Shown one piece after another: positions 17,450 through 26,107 of a stretch of 64,000 nt of DNA (its first letter is position 1; the number at the start of each line of letters is the position of its first letter). The position numbers and the translations under genes are program-made. The notes under the pieces are model-generated. The model had not been told where the DNA came from. It did not search any database and worked only from the letters and a program-made list of their open reading frames with translations. The DNA comes from Paenibacillus silvestris (GTDB lineage Bacteria > Bacillota > Bacilli > Paenibacillales > NBRC-103111): positions 10,781-74,780 of the forward strand of contig NZ_WTUZ01000007.1 of assembly GCF_009882985.1 (NCBI RefSeq). The letters are read 5' to 3'.

Positions 17450-18409
17450 GTGGACCGCATGAACGTGATGCATAACGATACCCAACCGCCATTCCCCCAG
17501 CAGAAAGCTGGGGGTATACGGGGCAAGCTGAGAGAACATGGAGCCTCGGGCTTGATGCTAAGCCCTTTCTTATTTAATCAATTCGTCCTGTTTGCCTTTA
17601 CTGCCATCATTGTCATCCTGATCGCCTTTACCTCTATGGACGCCGCGCTGCATTGGGATTTCAGCGGATTGAAGAATTTCCGCAAGGCCTTGATCGACCC
17701 CAAGGTCGGGCTCATCGTGGCCAATACGGTCCTGTTCGTCGTATCGACGCTGGTGATTCAGATCGTCTGGGGCTTCGTCATTGCGGTGACGACGACCCAC
17801 TATATTCGCAATCAAACGGTTGGCTCCGTGTTCAGAACGATCTGGCTGCTCCCCCGCGTATCGCCGGGCGTAGTCGAGGCGCTCCTCTGGACCTGGATTT
17901 TGAGCCCGAGTAAATATGGCGTACTGAATACGCTCATGCATGCGTGGTACGGCGCAGAGCCTGTAGCCTGGCTCGATAAATATCCGCTTCTGATCAACAT
18001 TCTACTGTCCGGGGTCATGGGATCCACGCTGTCCATGATCGTCTTCTCCTCCGCGCTGCAGGCCGTAGACAAATCTTATTTCTACGTTGCCCGCGTGGAT
18101 GGCGCGACCGAATGGAGCATGCTGTGGAAGCTGATCATCCCGTTCCTTCGGTGGCCGTTGACCTTTCTGGCCGTATGGCAAGGACTTGGTCTGCTGACCA
18201 GCTATGAATCCATCCTGCTGCTGACTGACGGCGGACCGGACTACCAGTCGGAAACCTGGGCACTGTATGCGTTCCACACGGCATTCTTCACGCTGGATTT
18301 CGGCTATGGCTCGGCCATCTCGCTGTTTATTCTGCCGATCATCGTCATTGCTATGGTGGTGTCGTACCGGTTGTTCGGCTTCCGCAAACTAATGGGAGGC
18401 GCCCGTTGA
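17450..18409 (+). CDS. Sugar ABC transporter permease (MalF/UgpA type)
   Basis: A 319-residue six-helix permease. Helices begin at FLFNQFVLFAFTAIIVILIAF; the EAA loop ARVDGATEWSMLWKLIIPFL is intact. Its GTG start at 17450 almost touches the binding-protein stop codon (translational coupling), and an in-frame ATG at 17459 is an alternative; neither has a strong ribosome site. It belongs to the GC-rich operon. Confidence 0.9.
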   Translation: MDRMNVMHNDTQPPFPQQKAGGIRGKLREHGASGLMLSPFLFNQFVLFAFTAIIVILIAFTSMDAALHWDFSGLKNFRKALIDPKVGLIVANTVLFVVSTLVIQIVWGFVIAVTTTHYIRNQTVGSVFRTIWLLPRVSPGVVEALLWTWILSPSKYGVLNTLMHAWYGAEPVAWLDKYPLLINILLSGVMGSTLSMIVFSSALQAVDKSYFYVARVDGATEWSMLWKLIIPFLRWPLTFLAVWQGLGLLTSYESILLLTDGGPDYQSETWALYAFHTAFFTLDFGYGSAISLFILPIIVIAMVVSYRLFGFRKLMGGAR

Positions 18410-18436
18410 CGGGCGACGAAGGGAGGCTTGTGCATC

Positions 18437-19342
18437 ATGCTTAGTAAAACAGTTGAAGCCGATACGCTGCCGGTTCGTCCGGTTCGATCAGCGAGCTTTA
18501 CGCCGCCGGCGCGCATCGGCCGCCTCAAGGGATTGCCCAATCTAATATCGATCGTACTCTTGACCCTTATAACCTTGCCGCTGCTGTTTATTTATGTCTG
18601 GCTCATTCTGATCTCTTTCGGCGACGAGATGGTCAACGGCATCCTGCCGCATGGCTTCACCTTCCAGAATTGGAGCTTCCTCTGGTCAGAGCTTAAGATC
18701 AACGGCATGGTCTACCCTAGCATCTGGGGCATATTCGCCAATACGCTTATCATTGCCGTCGGCTCCTCCGTGCTGGAGGTATCCGCAGGTTTAATGGCGG
18801 GCTATGTCATATCCCGCAGCAATTTTCCAGGAAAGAACGGGCTTCTTCACTCTACGATGCTCACCCATGCTTTCCCTGCCGTGACATCTCTCATCGCATC
18901 CTTCTACATCCTCAACGAGCTGGGGCTCATTAATACGCTCGGCGGCATCATTCTGCTGAAGGGCTTTGCCGGTCTCGGCATGTCGACTTGGATTATCAAG
19001 GGCTTCTTCGACGAGGTGCCCAAAGAGCTCGAATGGGCCTCCAGTGTGGACGGCAGCAGCCGGATTAAAACATTCATTGCGGTCTATCTGCCGCTGGTCT
19101 GGCCGGGCATCGTGGCGGTCTCACTATTCGCTTTCCTGAGCGGCTGGAGCGAGTATATCATGGTTTCGGTTTTCCTCTTCGACGACAATATCAATACACT
19201 CTCGCTTATCGTCCGGAGCTTGTTCTCTGAGACGTCCACGGAAAGCTTTGGCGTCGTGATGGCGGTGGGCAGCTTCTATATGCTGCCATGTCTAATTCTG
19301 TACTTCTTCTCCCAGCGCGCGCTGATGAGAATGAAAATGTAA
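18437..19342 (+). CDS. Sugar ABC transporter permease (MalG/UgpE type)
   Basis: A 301-residue permease with six predicted helices and the EAA loop LEWASSVDGSSRIKTFIAVYLP. It forms the heterodimer with the permease encoded immediately upstream. ATG 18437 lies 10 bases after GGGAGG; a TTG three codons upstream is possible but too near the site. The ATPase gene follows after 13 bases. Confidence 0.9.
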   Translation: MLSKTVEADTLPVRPVRSASFTPPARIGRLKGLPNLISIVLLTLITLPLLFIYVWLILISFGDEMVNGILPHGFTFQNWSFLWSELKINGMVYPSIWGIFANTLIIAVGSSVLEVSAGLMAGYVISRSNFPGKNGLLHSTMLTHAFPAVTSLIASFYILNELGLINTLGGIILLKGFAGLGMSTWIIKGFFDEVPKELEWASSVDGSSRIKTFIAVYLPLVWPGIVAVSLFAFLSGWSEYIMVSVFLFDDNINTLSLIVRSLFSETSTESFGVVMAVGSFYMLPCLILYFFSQRALMRMKM

Positions 19343-19355
19343 AGGAGGCTTCTTC

Positions 19356-20522
19356 ATGCGCATTGAACTGCAGCATGTGTCCAAACGCTACGATGCGGAA
19401 GCGCCATCCGTCCAAGATTTGAGCCTATCGGTTCAGGACGGCGAGCTGATGACGATTCTCGGCCCGAGCGGCTGCGGCAAATCAACCACGCTGCTTATGA
19501 TCGCAGGCATCTTCCCGCCTTCGCAGGGAGATATCCTGTTCGACGGGCACCGCGTAAACAACGTGCTGCCGAAAGATCGGCGAATTGGCATGGTGTTCCA
19601 GAATTCCGCGCTCTATCCGAATTTGAATGTTTCCAAAAATATTCAGTTTCCTCTGAAAAATATGGGTGTTGGCCGCAAGGAGCGGATTCAGCGCTCTGAA
19701 GAAGCGGCGCGAATGGTGCAGATGAGCGAATATTTGCGCCGCAAGCCAAGCCAGCTTTCCGGCGGACAGCGCCAGCGCGTGGCCATTGCCCGTGCGGTCG
19801 TGAAACAACCGGGGCTGCTCCTGCTCGACGAGCCGCTATCCAGCCTGGACGCTAACCTGCGCGGAAATATGCGCGAGGAAATCAGACGGCTGCAGAAGGA
19901 GTTGGGCATTACGACCATCATGGTGACCCATGATCAAGAAGAAGCGCTCTCCATGTCCGACAAGATCGCCGTGATGAACGCCGGCCAATTGCAGCAGATC
20001 GGAACACCACTTCAGCTGTACAATGCACCGGCCAATTGGTTCGTCGCCAATTTCCTCGGCATGCCTGCGATGAATGACTTGGCGTGTACTTGGCGCACCG
20101 ATGGCTGTCTGCTCGTAACAGAGACCGGTCAGGCGATTCCCGTGAACGGCGGCTCCGGCTTGAGCGCTCTGCGCCAGGATCAACCGATGCGGCTTGCCTT
20201 CCGCCCTCACCAGGTTTCATTGATTACGTCCGCCGACCAGTATCGGGACACGGATGTAAGAGGCCGAGTTGCTTCGGTTGAATTTACCGGAAGAGAGCGG
20301 CTCGTTCATATCCGAGTCGGCCATACGGCCATCAAGGTATATGCCGATATGACTGAAGCGCTCGACGAACAACAAGAAATCGCCCTTCGGCTGAACGTCG
20401 ATTATTATCTGTTCGACCGGGAAACAGGCGAGAACCTCCGGCTTCCAGTCGTGAGCAGTCAACCGAAAATAAGTGAAATAGGAGATATGTCCTTTGTTAA
20501 ACAAGCAGCCTATTCCCTCTAA
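19356..20522 (+). CDS. Sugar ABC transporter ATPase (MsmX/UgpC type)
   Basis: A 388-residue ATPase with Walker A GPSGCGKST (36-44), signature LSGGQ (134-138), Walker B LLLDEP (155-160) and switch His in MVTHDQEE, plus a C-terminal TOBE regulatory domain of the MalK/UgpC class. AAAGGAGG precedes the ATG. It energises the importer of this operon. It is the only transport ATPase gene in the window although three CUT1 permease pairs are present; MsmX-type ATPases are known to serve several importers in Bacillus, so it, or a distant MsmX, may power the others. Confidence 0.93.
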   Translation: MRIELQHVSKRYDAEAPSVQDLSLSVQDGELMTILGPSGCGKSTTLLMIAGIFPPSQGDILFDGHRVNNVLPKDRRIGMVFQNSALYPNLNVSKNIQFPLKNMGVGRKERIQRSEEAARMVQMSEYLRRKPSQLSGGQRQRVAIARAVVKQPGLLLLDEPLSSLDANLRGNMREEIRRLQKELGITTIMVTHDQEEALSMSDKIAVMNAGQLQQIGTPLQLYNAPANWFVANFLGMPAMNDLACTWRTDGCLLVTETGQAIPVNGGSGLSALRQDQPMRLAFRPHQVSLITSADQYRDTDVRGRVASVEFTGRERLVHIRVGHTAIKVYADMTEALDEQQEIALRLNVDYYLFDRETGENLRLPVVSSQPKISEIGDMSFVKQAAYSL

Positions 20523-21381
20523 TCAGTCAAACATCCCGATCCGCTGGATCGTCTCCGATCTGGACGGAACGCTGCTGAATTCCGAACAACAAATCCCTCC
20601 CGAGCTCGTTCGGCGCATCGCTCGTTTCACGGAATCAGGCGGACGCTTCACGTTTGCAACGGGACGAACCTTAAGCGCGGCTCAGCCGTTCATCACGCTC
20701 CTTCAAATTACTTCGCCCGTCATCTTGTTTAACGGCGCCCGCATCTACGATCCGGTCATGGGAGCGTATCTGACCGAGCATTACCTCGATTCTGTCTCGG
20801 TCCGCCATGTGATGCGCATGTATAAGGAGGCTGAAAAAGCACAGCAGCTTGATCTGCTGCTATTTCATGAAGAAGGCATCTTCAGTTTCAGCGCGGTGCT
20901 TTCGGAGCAAGTGAAGAAGCAAATGCACAAGGACGGCGTCGTGATCGAGACGGCTTCACCGCAGTGGATGGACGGCTTCGCCGGCAAAGTAACCAAGCTC
21001 ATGCTGATTGGACCCGAAGCGGACCTCATTCGTTTTCAGCAAGCCGCCGCTGCGATTCCACTGAACACCGTGCGGTCTGAAAGCCAGCTGCTAGAGGTGC
21101 TGCCTCATGGAATCAACAAGAGCACCGCGTTATCGGCGATGATCCGGCTGCTTGGTGCAGAAGATGACGACTTCGCCGTCGTCGGCGATAACTTGAACGA
21201 TCTGGAGATGATCGGCTCGGTGCGCAACGGCTTCGCCGTCGCGAATGCCAATCCGGTCGTCAAAGCCGCCGCCGCTCATGTGCTTGCCCGCAGCAACGAG
21301 AAATCGGCGCTGCTCGATGTAATCGATTTTGTAGAGTCCACATGGCCGCTGGGACACGGATGGTCAAGCACGGAATCCTAA
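20494..21381 (+). CDS. HAD superfamily phosphatase (Cof type)
   Basis: A 295-residue Cof-type haloacid-dehalogenase phosphatase. The nucleophile motif DLDGT is at 22-26, the cap domain carries FATGRTL and ILFNGARIYD, and the metal-binding GDNLNDLEMI motif is near the C-terminus, preceded by the expected Lys in GINKSTAL. Such enzymes hydrolyse sugar phosphates or similar small phosphoesters. The TTG start overlaps the ATPase gene by 29 bases and has AGGAG nine bases upstream, so the two are translationally linked. Placement in a transporter operon suggests it acts on the imported, phosphorylated compound. Confidence 0.9.
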   Translation: MLNKQPIPSNQSNIPIRWIVSDLDGTLLNSEQQIPPELVRRIARFTESGGRFTFATGRTLSAAQPFITLLQITSPVILFNGARIYDPVMGAYLTEHYLDSVSVRHVMRMYKEAEKAQQLDLLLFHEEGIFSFSAVLSEQVKKQMHKDGVVIETASPQWMDGFAGKVTKLMLIGPEADLIRFQQAAAAIPLNTVRSESQLLEVLPHGINKSTALSAMIRLLGAEDDDFAVVGDNLNDLEMIGSVRNGFAVANANPVVKAAAAHVLARSNEKSALLDVIDFVESTWPLGHGWSSTES

Positions 21382-21403
21382 CATACAAGGAGATGCGACA
21401 ACG

Positions 21404-22099
21404 ATGATTAATAAAGCTGATGCTACGATTTTGTCCGACTATATGCTGCCACCGGGGACGATTTTCCCCAGCTCTGCCCCGCGCTACCCCAATATCTGGG
21501 TGCTGGTCCACGAGTCGCTAGCCCCTAACTACCGGGCCGCGATTACACTTGTGATGCAGGAGCTTGAAGCATGCACCGACATGTACAACGACTTCGGCTA
21601 TGCGCATTCAGCCGAGGGCTGCGACGCCTTCGCCCGCAGACGCGGCCTTCAGCCGGTGCGCCTCGGTCCGAACGGTTCCAGAAGCCACGACCATTGCGTG
21701 CATCTGCGGTTTTATTACGCCCCGCTTCACGCCGGCAATCCGGTCGAAACCGCAGAGGGCCGCTATTTCCAAGTGGCCGCCAGCGTGCATTACGAGGTCG
21801 ATCGCCCTAAGCAGTTCCATCCGTATATCGACGAATGCCCGTATTGCGGATGCACAGGTGAATATGAAGCCTACATGGGCGGCAGCATCCGGGATAAGAA
21901 CGAGAAGGTTCACGATCCACTTGGCGTAGAACTGATTCTGCATGGCACGATCCGAGGCGAATCTATCATCGCTTTTGACGGGCTGAACAGCCTGACTGAC
22001 AAGTATGACGTCCGCATGAACGAATTCGTACCGGGTCCGGATCGGAACGACATTACGACGGCCAAGGTTGGCGTTGTTTTTCTAAAACCGCAGCGATAA
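21404..22099 (+). CDS. Unrecognised protein with CPYCGC motif
   Basis: A 231-residue soluble protein that I cannot assign to a family. It has no signal peptide or membrane helix. Visible features are a histidine-rich stretch SRSHDHCVHLRFYYAPLHAG near residues 92-111, a CPYCGC motif near 146-151 that looks like half of a zinc-binding site or a redox pair, and several conserved-looking aromatic segments. AAGGAG lies 11 bases before the ATG. It sits between the HAD phosphatase and the TIM-barrel isomerase of the same operon, in the same GC-rich composition and coding style, so it is a real gene and probably takes part in metabolism of the imported compound. Confidence 0.8.
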   Translation: MINKADATILSDYMLPPGTIFPSSAPRYPNIWVLVHESLAPNYRAAITLVMQELEACTDMYNDFGYAHSAEGCDAFARRRGLQPVRLGPNGSRSHDHCVHLRFYYAPLHAGNPVETAEGRYFQVAASVHYEVDRPKQFHPYIDECPYCGCTGEYEAYMGGSIRDKNEKVHDPLGVELILHGTIRGESIIAFDGLNSLTDKYDVRMNEFVPGPDRNDITTAKVGVVFLKPQR

Positions 22100-22167
22100 T
22101 CGTTCTGCCTGCCCGATCAAGCGAAGTCCTCTTTTCAACCAAAACAAGCTTAGGAGTGTTTGCCCTT

Positions 22168-22932
22168 ATGAAAAAAAACCAAATCGCTGCGCAGCTCTAC
22201 ACCGTGCGCAGCTTTACGAAAACCGCCGAGGATCTGGATGCAGCGCTGCAGAAGATCAAAGCGATCGGTTATGATGCGGTCCAAGTGTCGGGCATAGGTC
22301 CTATCGCACCAGAGGCTGTGCTGGAGATGTGCCAGCGACGTGGGCTGACGATTTGCGCGACGCATGTTCCGTTTGAGTGGCTATTGCAGGATTTGGATAA
22401 CGTAATTAAGGTTCACAAGGCCTGGAATTGTCGTTATGTCGGCATCGGGTCGATGCCTCCGGCTTATCGTACCGGCTTAAGCGGTTATCAAGAGATGGCC
22501 CGGACGCTGTCCGAGATCGGCGCAAAGCTGTCGGAGGCAGGTCTAGGGCTGATCTATCATAATCATAAGTTTGAATTCGAAAAAATAGCGGGCAAAACCG
22601 GTCTCGAATGGCTGCTCGAAGAATCGGATGCCGCGCATGTCGGCTTTGAACTTGATATGTACTGGGTTCAAGCTGGCGGCGCCAATCCAGTGAACTGGGT
22701 TCTCAAGGTCGACGGACGGATGAAGGTCGTTCATTTGAAGGATATGGCGATCGTAAATGACACGCAGACTTTTGCCGAGATCGGCGAGGGAAATATGGAC
22801 TGGCCGGCTGTTCTTGATGCCTGCCGCGCTACTGGCGTTGAGTGGTACGTGGTGGAGCAGGATGTCTGTCCGGGGGATCCGTTCGAAAGTCTAGCGCTCA
22901 GCTATCATACACTCAGTGGCTGGGCTGAATAA
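22168..22932 (+). CDS. Sugar phosphate isomerase/epimerase (xylose-isomerase-like TIM barrel)
   Basis: A 254-residue TIM-barrel protein of the AP endonuclease 2 / sugar phosphate isomerase-epimerase family. Metal-binding segments are visible: GLIYHNHKFEFE with His and Glu, FELDMYWVQ with the Asp, VVHLKDM with the His, and GEGNMDWPAVLDAC with the last Glu. The length is typical of IolE/IolI-like proteins. ATG 22168 follows TAGGAG by 11 bases. It is the last gene of the GC-rich operon and is followed by a hairpin. Confidence 0.9.
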   Translation: MKKNQIAAQLYTVRSFTKTAEDLDAALQKIKAIGYDAVQVSGIGPIAPEAVLEMCQRRGLTICATHVPFEWLLQDLDNVIKVHKAWNCRYVGIGSMPPAYRTGLSGYQEMARTLSEIGAKLSEAGLGLIYHNHKFEFEKIAGKTGLEWLLEESDAAHVGFELDMYWVQAGGANPVNWVLKVDGRMKVVHLKDMAIVNDTQTFAEIGEGNMDWPAVLDACRATGVEWYVVEQDVCPGDPFESLALSYHTLSGWAE

Positions 22933-22948
22933 TTCATAAACATGAAGA

Positions 22949-22985
22949 GTCGATGGCATCATGCCTTCGCCTTTTATTTTTATAT
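22949..22985 (+). terminator. Probable terminator of the GntR operon
   Basis: CGATGGC pairs with GCCTTCG (one mismatch) around ATCAT and is followed by CCTTTTATTTTT. The stem is short, but the position directly after the last operon gene fits. Confidence 0.5.
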
Positions 22986-23044
22986 TCATGGCAATACCTG
23001 ACACCATTATGTTGGATAATAGTACCGTCTCTAATGGTTAACCA

Positions 23045-23419
23045 TTAGCGAGCAGTGTGCAGCCGGTATAGGATTGCAGCCTGTTTTAAATTTAATAACC
23101 CCATATCAACTGATGTTTCTATGTAACCCACAATCTGATCAAACACAAAGACATTGAGTGTCTGATTAACTACTTCATTTCCATACTCCATATCTCCTAG
23201 GACATAAGGAACAAACCCTTCGACATCTTTGGACTTAACCTCTTGTAAATCAATGATTGTTGGAGTGTAATATAACGTCTTTCTCCAGTAATTTTCCATT
23301 TAATAATCCGATTCATTTTTAATTGCAACAGCATCTGGAGCAATGCTTCCAAGTAAAAATGGCGTTCTATCTTCTATCGACAGACGCATTGCAATTCTAT
23401 TTGCAATAATTAAATGCAT
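23045..23419 (-). pseudogene. Zinc-dependent phospholipase C-like gene, degraded
   Basis: Two pieces of one gene lie in the same frame. The first, from ATG 23419, encodes 39 residues including the family N-terminal signature RTPFLLGSIAPDAV and stops at TAA 23300-23302. The second starts at the very next codon (ATG 23299) and encodes 84 residues, with LNVFVFDQIVGYIETS resembling the C-terminal part of the same proteins. The middle section, including the metal-binding histidines, is missing, and the total is far short of a usual ~250 residues. I infer an inactivated gene with a large internal deletion. Confidence 0.6.
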
Positions 23420-23690
23420 TATCCTTGAACCCACACTATCGCCACCATTATTCAATGAATAAACTATATTGCCGCTATTTTCCTAACAGTGGCACTACCG
23501 AATCTAGCTGCGTTAAACTCTCGTTAAAATGCAAATAGGGAGCAGCTGTGGCAAGCAGTCTAGCAGAATTCCTGTGTTATCGTATTAAACAATTGAAAAT
23601 AATTGCTGAATGTTACTTATCACTTCCGTATACACGCCATACAGCTCTACTTTCGTTTAGTTTTTTTAAGTTCCCTATCTTGAAATAAAG
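23420..23690. other. Intergenic, no gene seen
   Basis: About 270 bases without a supportable gene between the degraded phospholipase-like gene and the convergent-side terminator. The frames are short and broken; nothing recognisable was found. Confidence 0.4.
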
Positions 23691-23691
23691 T

Positions 23692-23731
23692 AAAAAAACA
23701 ATTCGGATCAAATCCCGAATTGCTTTTTTAC
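23692..23731. terminator. Bidirectional terminator
   Basis: CAATTCGG and CCGAATTG form an 8-bp stem flanked by A and T runs on both sides (AAAAAAAC ... GCTTTTTTA). In the leftward direction it would end the transcript of the MFS/DinB group and the decayed cyclase. Confidence 0.75.
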
Positions 23732-23795
23732 TCTAGAGTTATTTATGCTATCAGTTCTACTATCATGCGATCTATGATTATTCTATTCATTAAAC

Positions 23796-24065
23796 CTACT
23801 CTTGGATGAATGCAACAGGTCTTGACCAGCCGGCACTACCTTTTTCCACCTTGATAGGAAAACAACATACTTTGAAACCGAATGGTTTTGGAATTTGATC
23901 CAAATTGGCGAGTTTCTCGATTTGGGCGAGCGCCCCCTTAAGGTCTTCCTCCGTGCTCTCATACCCCGGGGGCTTCTCCCTGAAGTTCAGCAATACCCGC
24001 GAATCCGCGGACTGATAGCTACACTTAAGTCGATAAGTTTCATCAAGTATTACCTCTTTTCTCAT
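23796..24065 (-). pseudogene. Cyclase family (kynurenine-formamidase-like) fragment
   Basis: The 89 codons from ATG 24065 contain two recognisable pieces of a cyclase family (PF04199-type) protein: a middle segment KPPGYESTEEDLKGAL and a C-terminal segment NLDQIPKPFGFKVCCFPIKV followed by GSAGWSRPVAFI. In intact enzymes these are separated by roughly 80 or more residues carrying strand and metal-site motifs; here they are joined, and the N-terminal metal-binding region is absent. There is no ribosome site. The open frame continues upstream into the MFS gene without coding sense. I read it as a remnant. Confidence 0.6.
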
Positions 24066-24091
24066 AAATGTAGCGTAGATCTCTCGCCTAC

Positions 24092-25609
24092 TTAATCTGT
24101 TTTCGACTCTATCTTTGGCAACATTAGCGTTCCAATCAGAGTTATAACAGCGAGCACAAACACGCCCCAATAAACCTGATGAAGGGAGATCGTCAAACCG
24201 CGTTGAACAATGTGCAGCTGTTCTGCCGGGAGTGGATGCGAGCCGGATGAATTCAAAACCTGATTAATGGAATTCATGGATATGACATCGCCTAACGGAT
24301 TTTCATTGCTTGATATAAACCGTTTGAACCTCAAGTTCAGGACGCCTCCAAGCAATGCTGCTCCTACCGAGCTTCCCAGCAGCCGCATGAACATATTTGA
24401 CGCGGTCGCGACGCCGCGCATTTGCCACGGAACACTGTTTTGAATCGAGATCAAAAAGGCGGAGTTAGAGAATCCCATTCCAATTCCGATAATAAACGAT
24501 CCGGCGCCTGCCCACATTGGACCTTTTGAGGGATCCAGCGTGACAAAAAACAGCGAGCCGATGAAAATGGCGATGCCGCCTATCACGGCTGTGGGTCTGA
24601 TTCCGATTTTAATGATCGTAAACCCTGCCAGCCACGCTGCGATTGGCCACCCTACCGTCATTACGGTAAGCGTAAAACCGGCAATAAACGCGGAGCCGCC
24701 CATGACGCCTTGAATATATGTGGGAAGAAAGCTCGACAGTCCGATAACGATAGCACCCGATGTAAGTGTCGCCGTATTGCCTATGGCAATAAATCGGTTT
24801 CTCCATATGTGCAGCGGCATCATCGGTTCAGAAGCTCGTCCTTCTTGTTTCAAAAACAATGCGGCCCCCAATACAAATGCTAGAAGCAAAGCAAGAATTT
24901 GAGGTGATGTCCATCTCCAGGCACCCCCACCTTGAATCAATACGACCATAAGGGATGTAATGGATACAAAAAACAACCCCGAGCCGGCATAATCGATGGA
25001 ACGCTTTTTTTTCTCTACGCCTTCGTGTAAAAAGAAAATGGCACCTGCAGCCGCCAATAACCCGAGAGGCACGTTCATCCAAAATATCCAAGACCAGTGC
25101 GAATAATGAACAATAATACCTCCGACAAGCGGTCCGATAACGGAAGAAATACCGAATACGCTGGAAAAATAACCTTGCACTTTAGCACGTTCTTCTACCG
25201 TATACATATCCCCGATAATCGTCATGGCAATGGGTTGGACAGCACCTGCTCCGAAGCCTTGAATTACCCGAAATATCACAAGCATGAACATGGATGTCGA
25301 AAATCCACATAATATGGAACCGGAGAGAAAAATGACGATACCGATCATAAAGATGGGTTTTCGCCCGAACAAGTCAGAAAGCTTGCCATATATCGGCGTC
25401 GTTACGGCCTGCATTAACGTGAATGCCGAAAATACCCAACTGTACAACGAAAACCCGCCTAATTCCCCAACGATGCTGGGCATCGCGGTTGATATGATCG
25501 TCATTTCGATTGCCGACATAAACATCGCAAGCACGAGTGCTGCCAAAACCATAGGGCGGTGAGTTTTTCTAACAATAGCTTTCCTTTTAACGATGACCGA
25601 CTGACTCAT
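24092..25609 (-). CDS. MFS drug-efflux transporter, DHA2 (EmrB/QacA) family
   Basis: A 505-residue membrane protein with about 14 hydrophobic segments, as in proton-driven multidrug exporters of the EmrB/QacA group. The family signature GKLSDLFGRKP lies between helices 2 and 3, and the helix-5 motif GPLVGGIIVHYSHWSWIFWM is present. The start ATG overlaps the stop codon of the DinB-like gene (ATGA), so the two are translationally coupled. The substrate is unknown. Confidence 0.92.
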   Translation of the reverse strand: MSQSVIVKRKAIVRKTHRPMVLAALVLAMFMSAIEMTIISTAMPSIVGELGGFSLYSWVFSAFTLMQAVTTPIYGKLSDLFGRKPIFMIGIVIFLSGSILCGFSTSMFMLVIFRVIQGFGAGAVQPIAMTIIGDMYTVEERAKVQGYFSSVFGISSVIGPLVGGIIVHYSHWSWIFWMNVPLGLLAAAGAIFFLHEGVEKKKRSIDYAGSGLFFVSITSLMVVLIQGGGAWRWTSPQILALLLAFVLGAALFLKQEGRASEPMMPLHIWRNRFIAIGNTATLTSGAIVIGLSSFLPTYIQGVMGGSAFIAGFTLTVMTVGWPIAAWLAGFTIIKIGIRPTAVIGGIAIFIGSLFFVTLDPSKGPMWAGAGSFIIGIGMGFSNSAFLISIQNSVPWQMRGVATASNMFMRLLGSSVGAALLGGVLNLRFKRFISSNENPLGDVISMNSINQVLNSSGSHPLPAEQLHIVQRGLTISLHQVYWGVFVLAVITLIGTLMLPKIESKTD

Positions 25610-26094
25610 AATTTTGGTTTCTGCTTCGGTACGATCGTCGTGACGTAATCTTCATCCTTTAGCATCTTGGCGATGTAGAAGATCTGTCCCGTATGCTCCG
25701 AAATGTGCGTAGCGGTTTGTATGAATATCTCTAAATTCGTCAGATCGCGATTATCCGGGATTTTAGTGTCCGAAAATCGTTTTTCCGACATTGCCATCAA
25801 CGTATCTTTGACCTCGTGAAGCGAAATCAGAATCATCTCGATTAGCTCGTCCTTGGTTTTAAATTGCTCCCCGAACTCTTCATCGCGATTTCTGAAATAA
25901 GGTTTTTCGTTCATGCCTTTGCCAATACGTTCGTTTATGTTCCCGCTCATGTGAACTATCAAATTAGCTATGCTGTTGCTCGATTCGTTAGGACGCCAAT
26001 TTACTTGCTGATTATCTAGTTGATTCAGTACCAATTCGATTCTCTTTTCGATCGAATCGAACCTAATTTTCAATATGCCTTCCAGCTCGTTCAT
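25606..26094 (-). CDS. DinB-like protein (DUF1572)
   Basis: A 162-residue four-helix-bundle protein of the DinB/YfiT superfamily, close to DUF1572. Candidate metal ligands are the histidines in NLIVHMSGN and in ATHISEHTGQI, which match the family's His triad. I prefer ATG 26094, nine bases after GAGGTG, to the GTG at 26106. It follows the aldo/keto reductase by about ten bases and overlaps the MFS gene; the group is probably one transcript. Members with bacillithiol-linked S-transferase activity exist, but that is only a possibility here. Confidence 0.85.
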   Translation of the reverse strand: MNELEGILKIRFDSIEKRIELVLNQLDNQQVNWRPNESSNSIANLIVHMSGNINERIGKGMNEKPYFRNRDEEFGEQFKTKDELIEMILISLHEVKDTLMAMSEKRFSDTKIPDNRDLTNLEIFIQTATHISEHTGQIFYIAKMLKDEDYVTTIVPKQKPKL

Positions 26095-26107
26095 GCTTGT
26101 TTTCACC

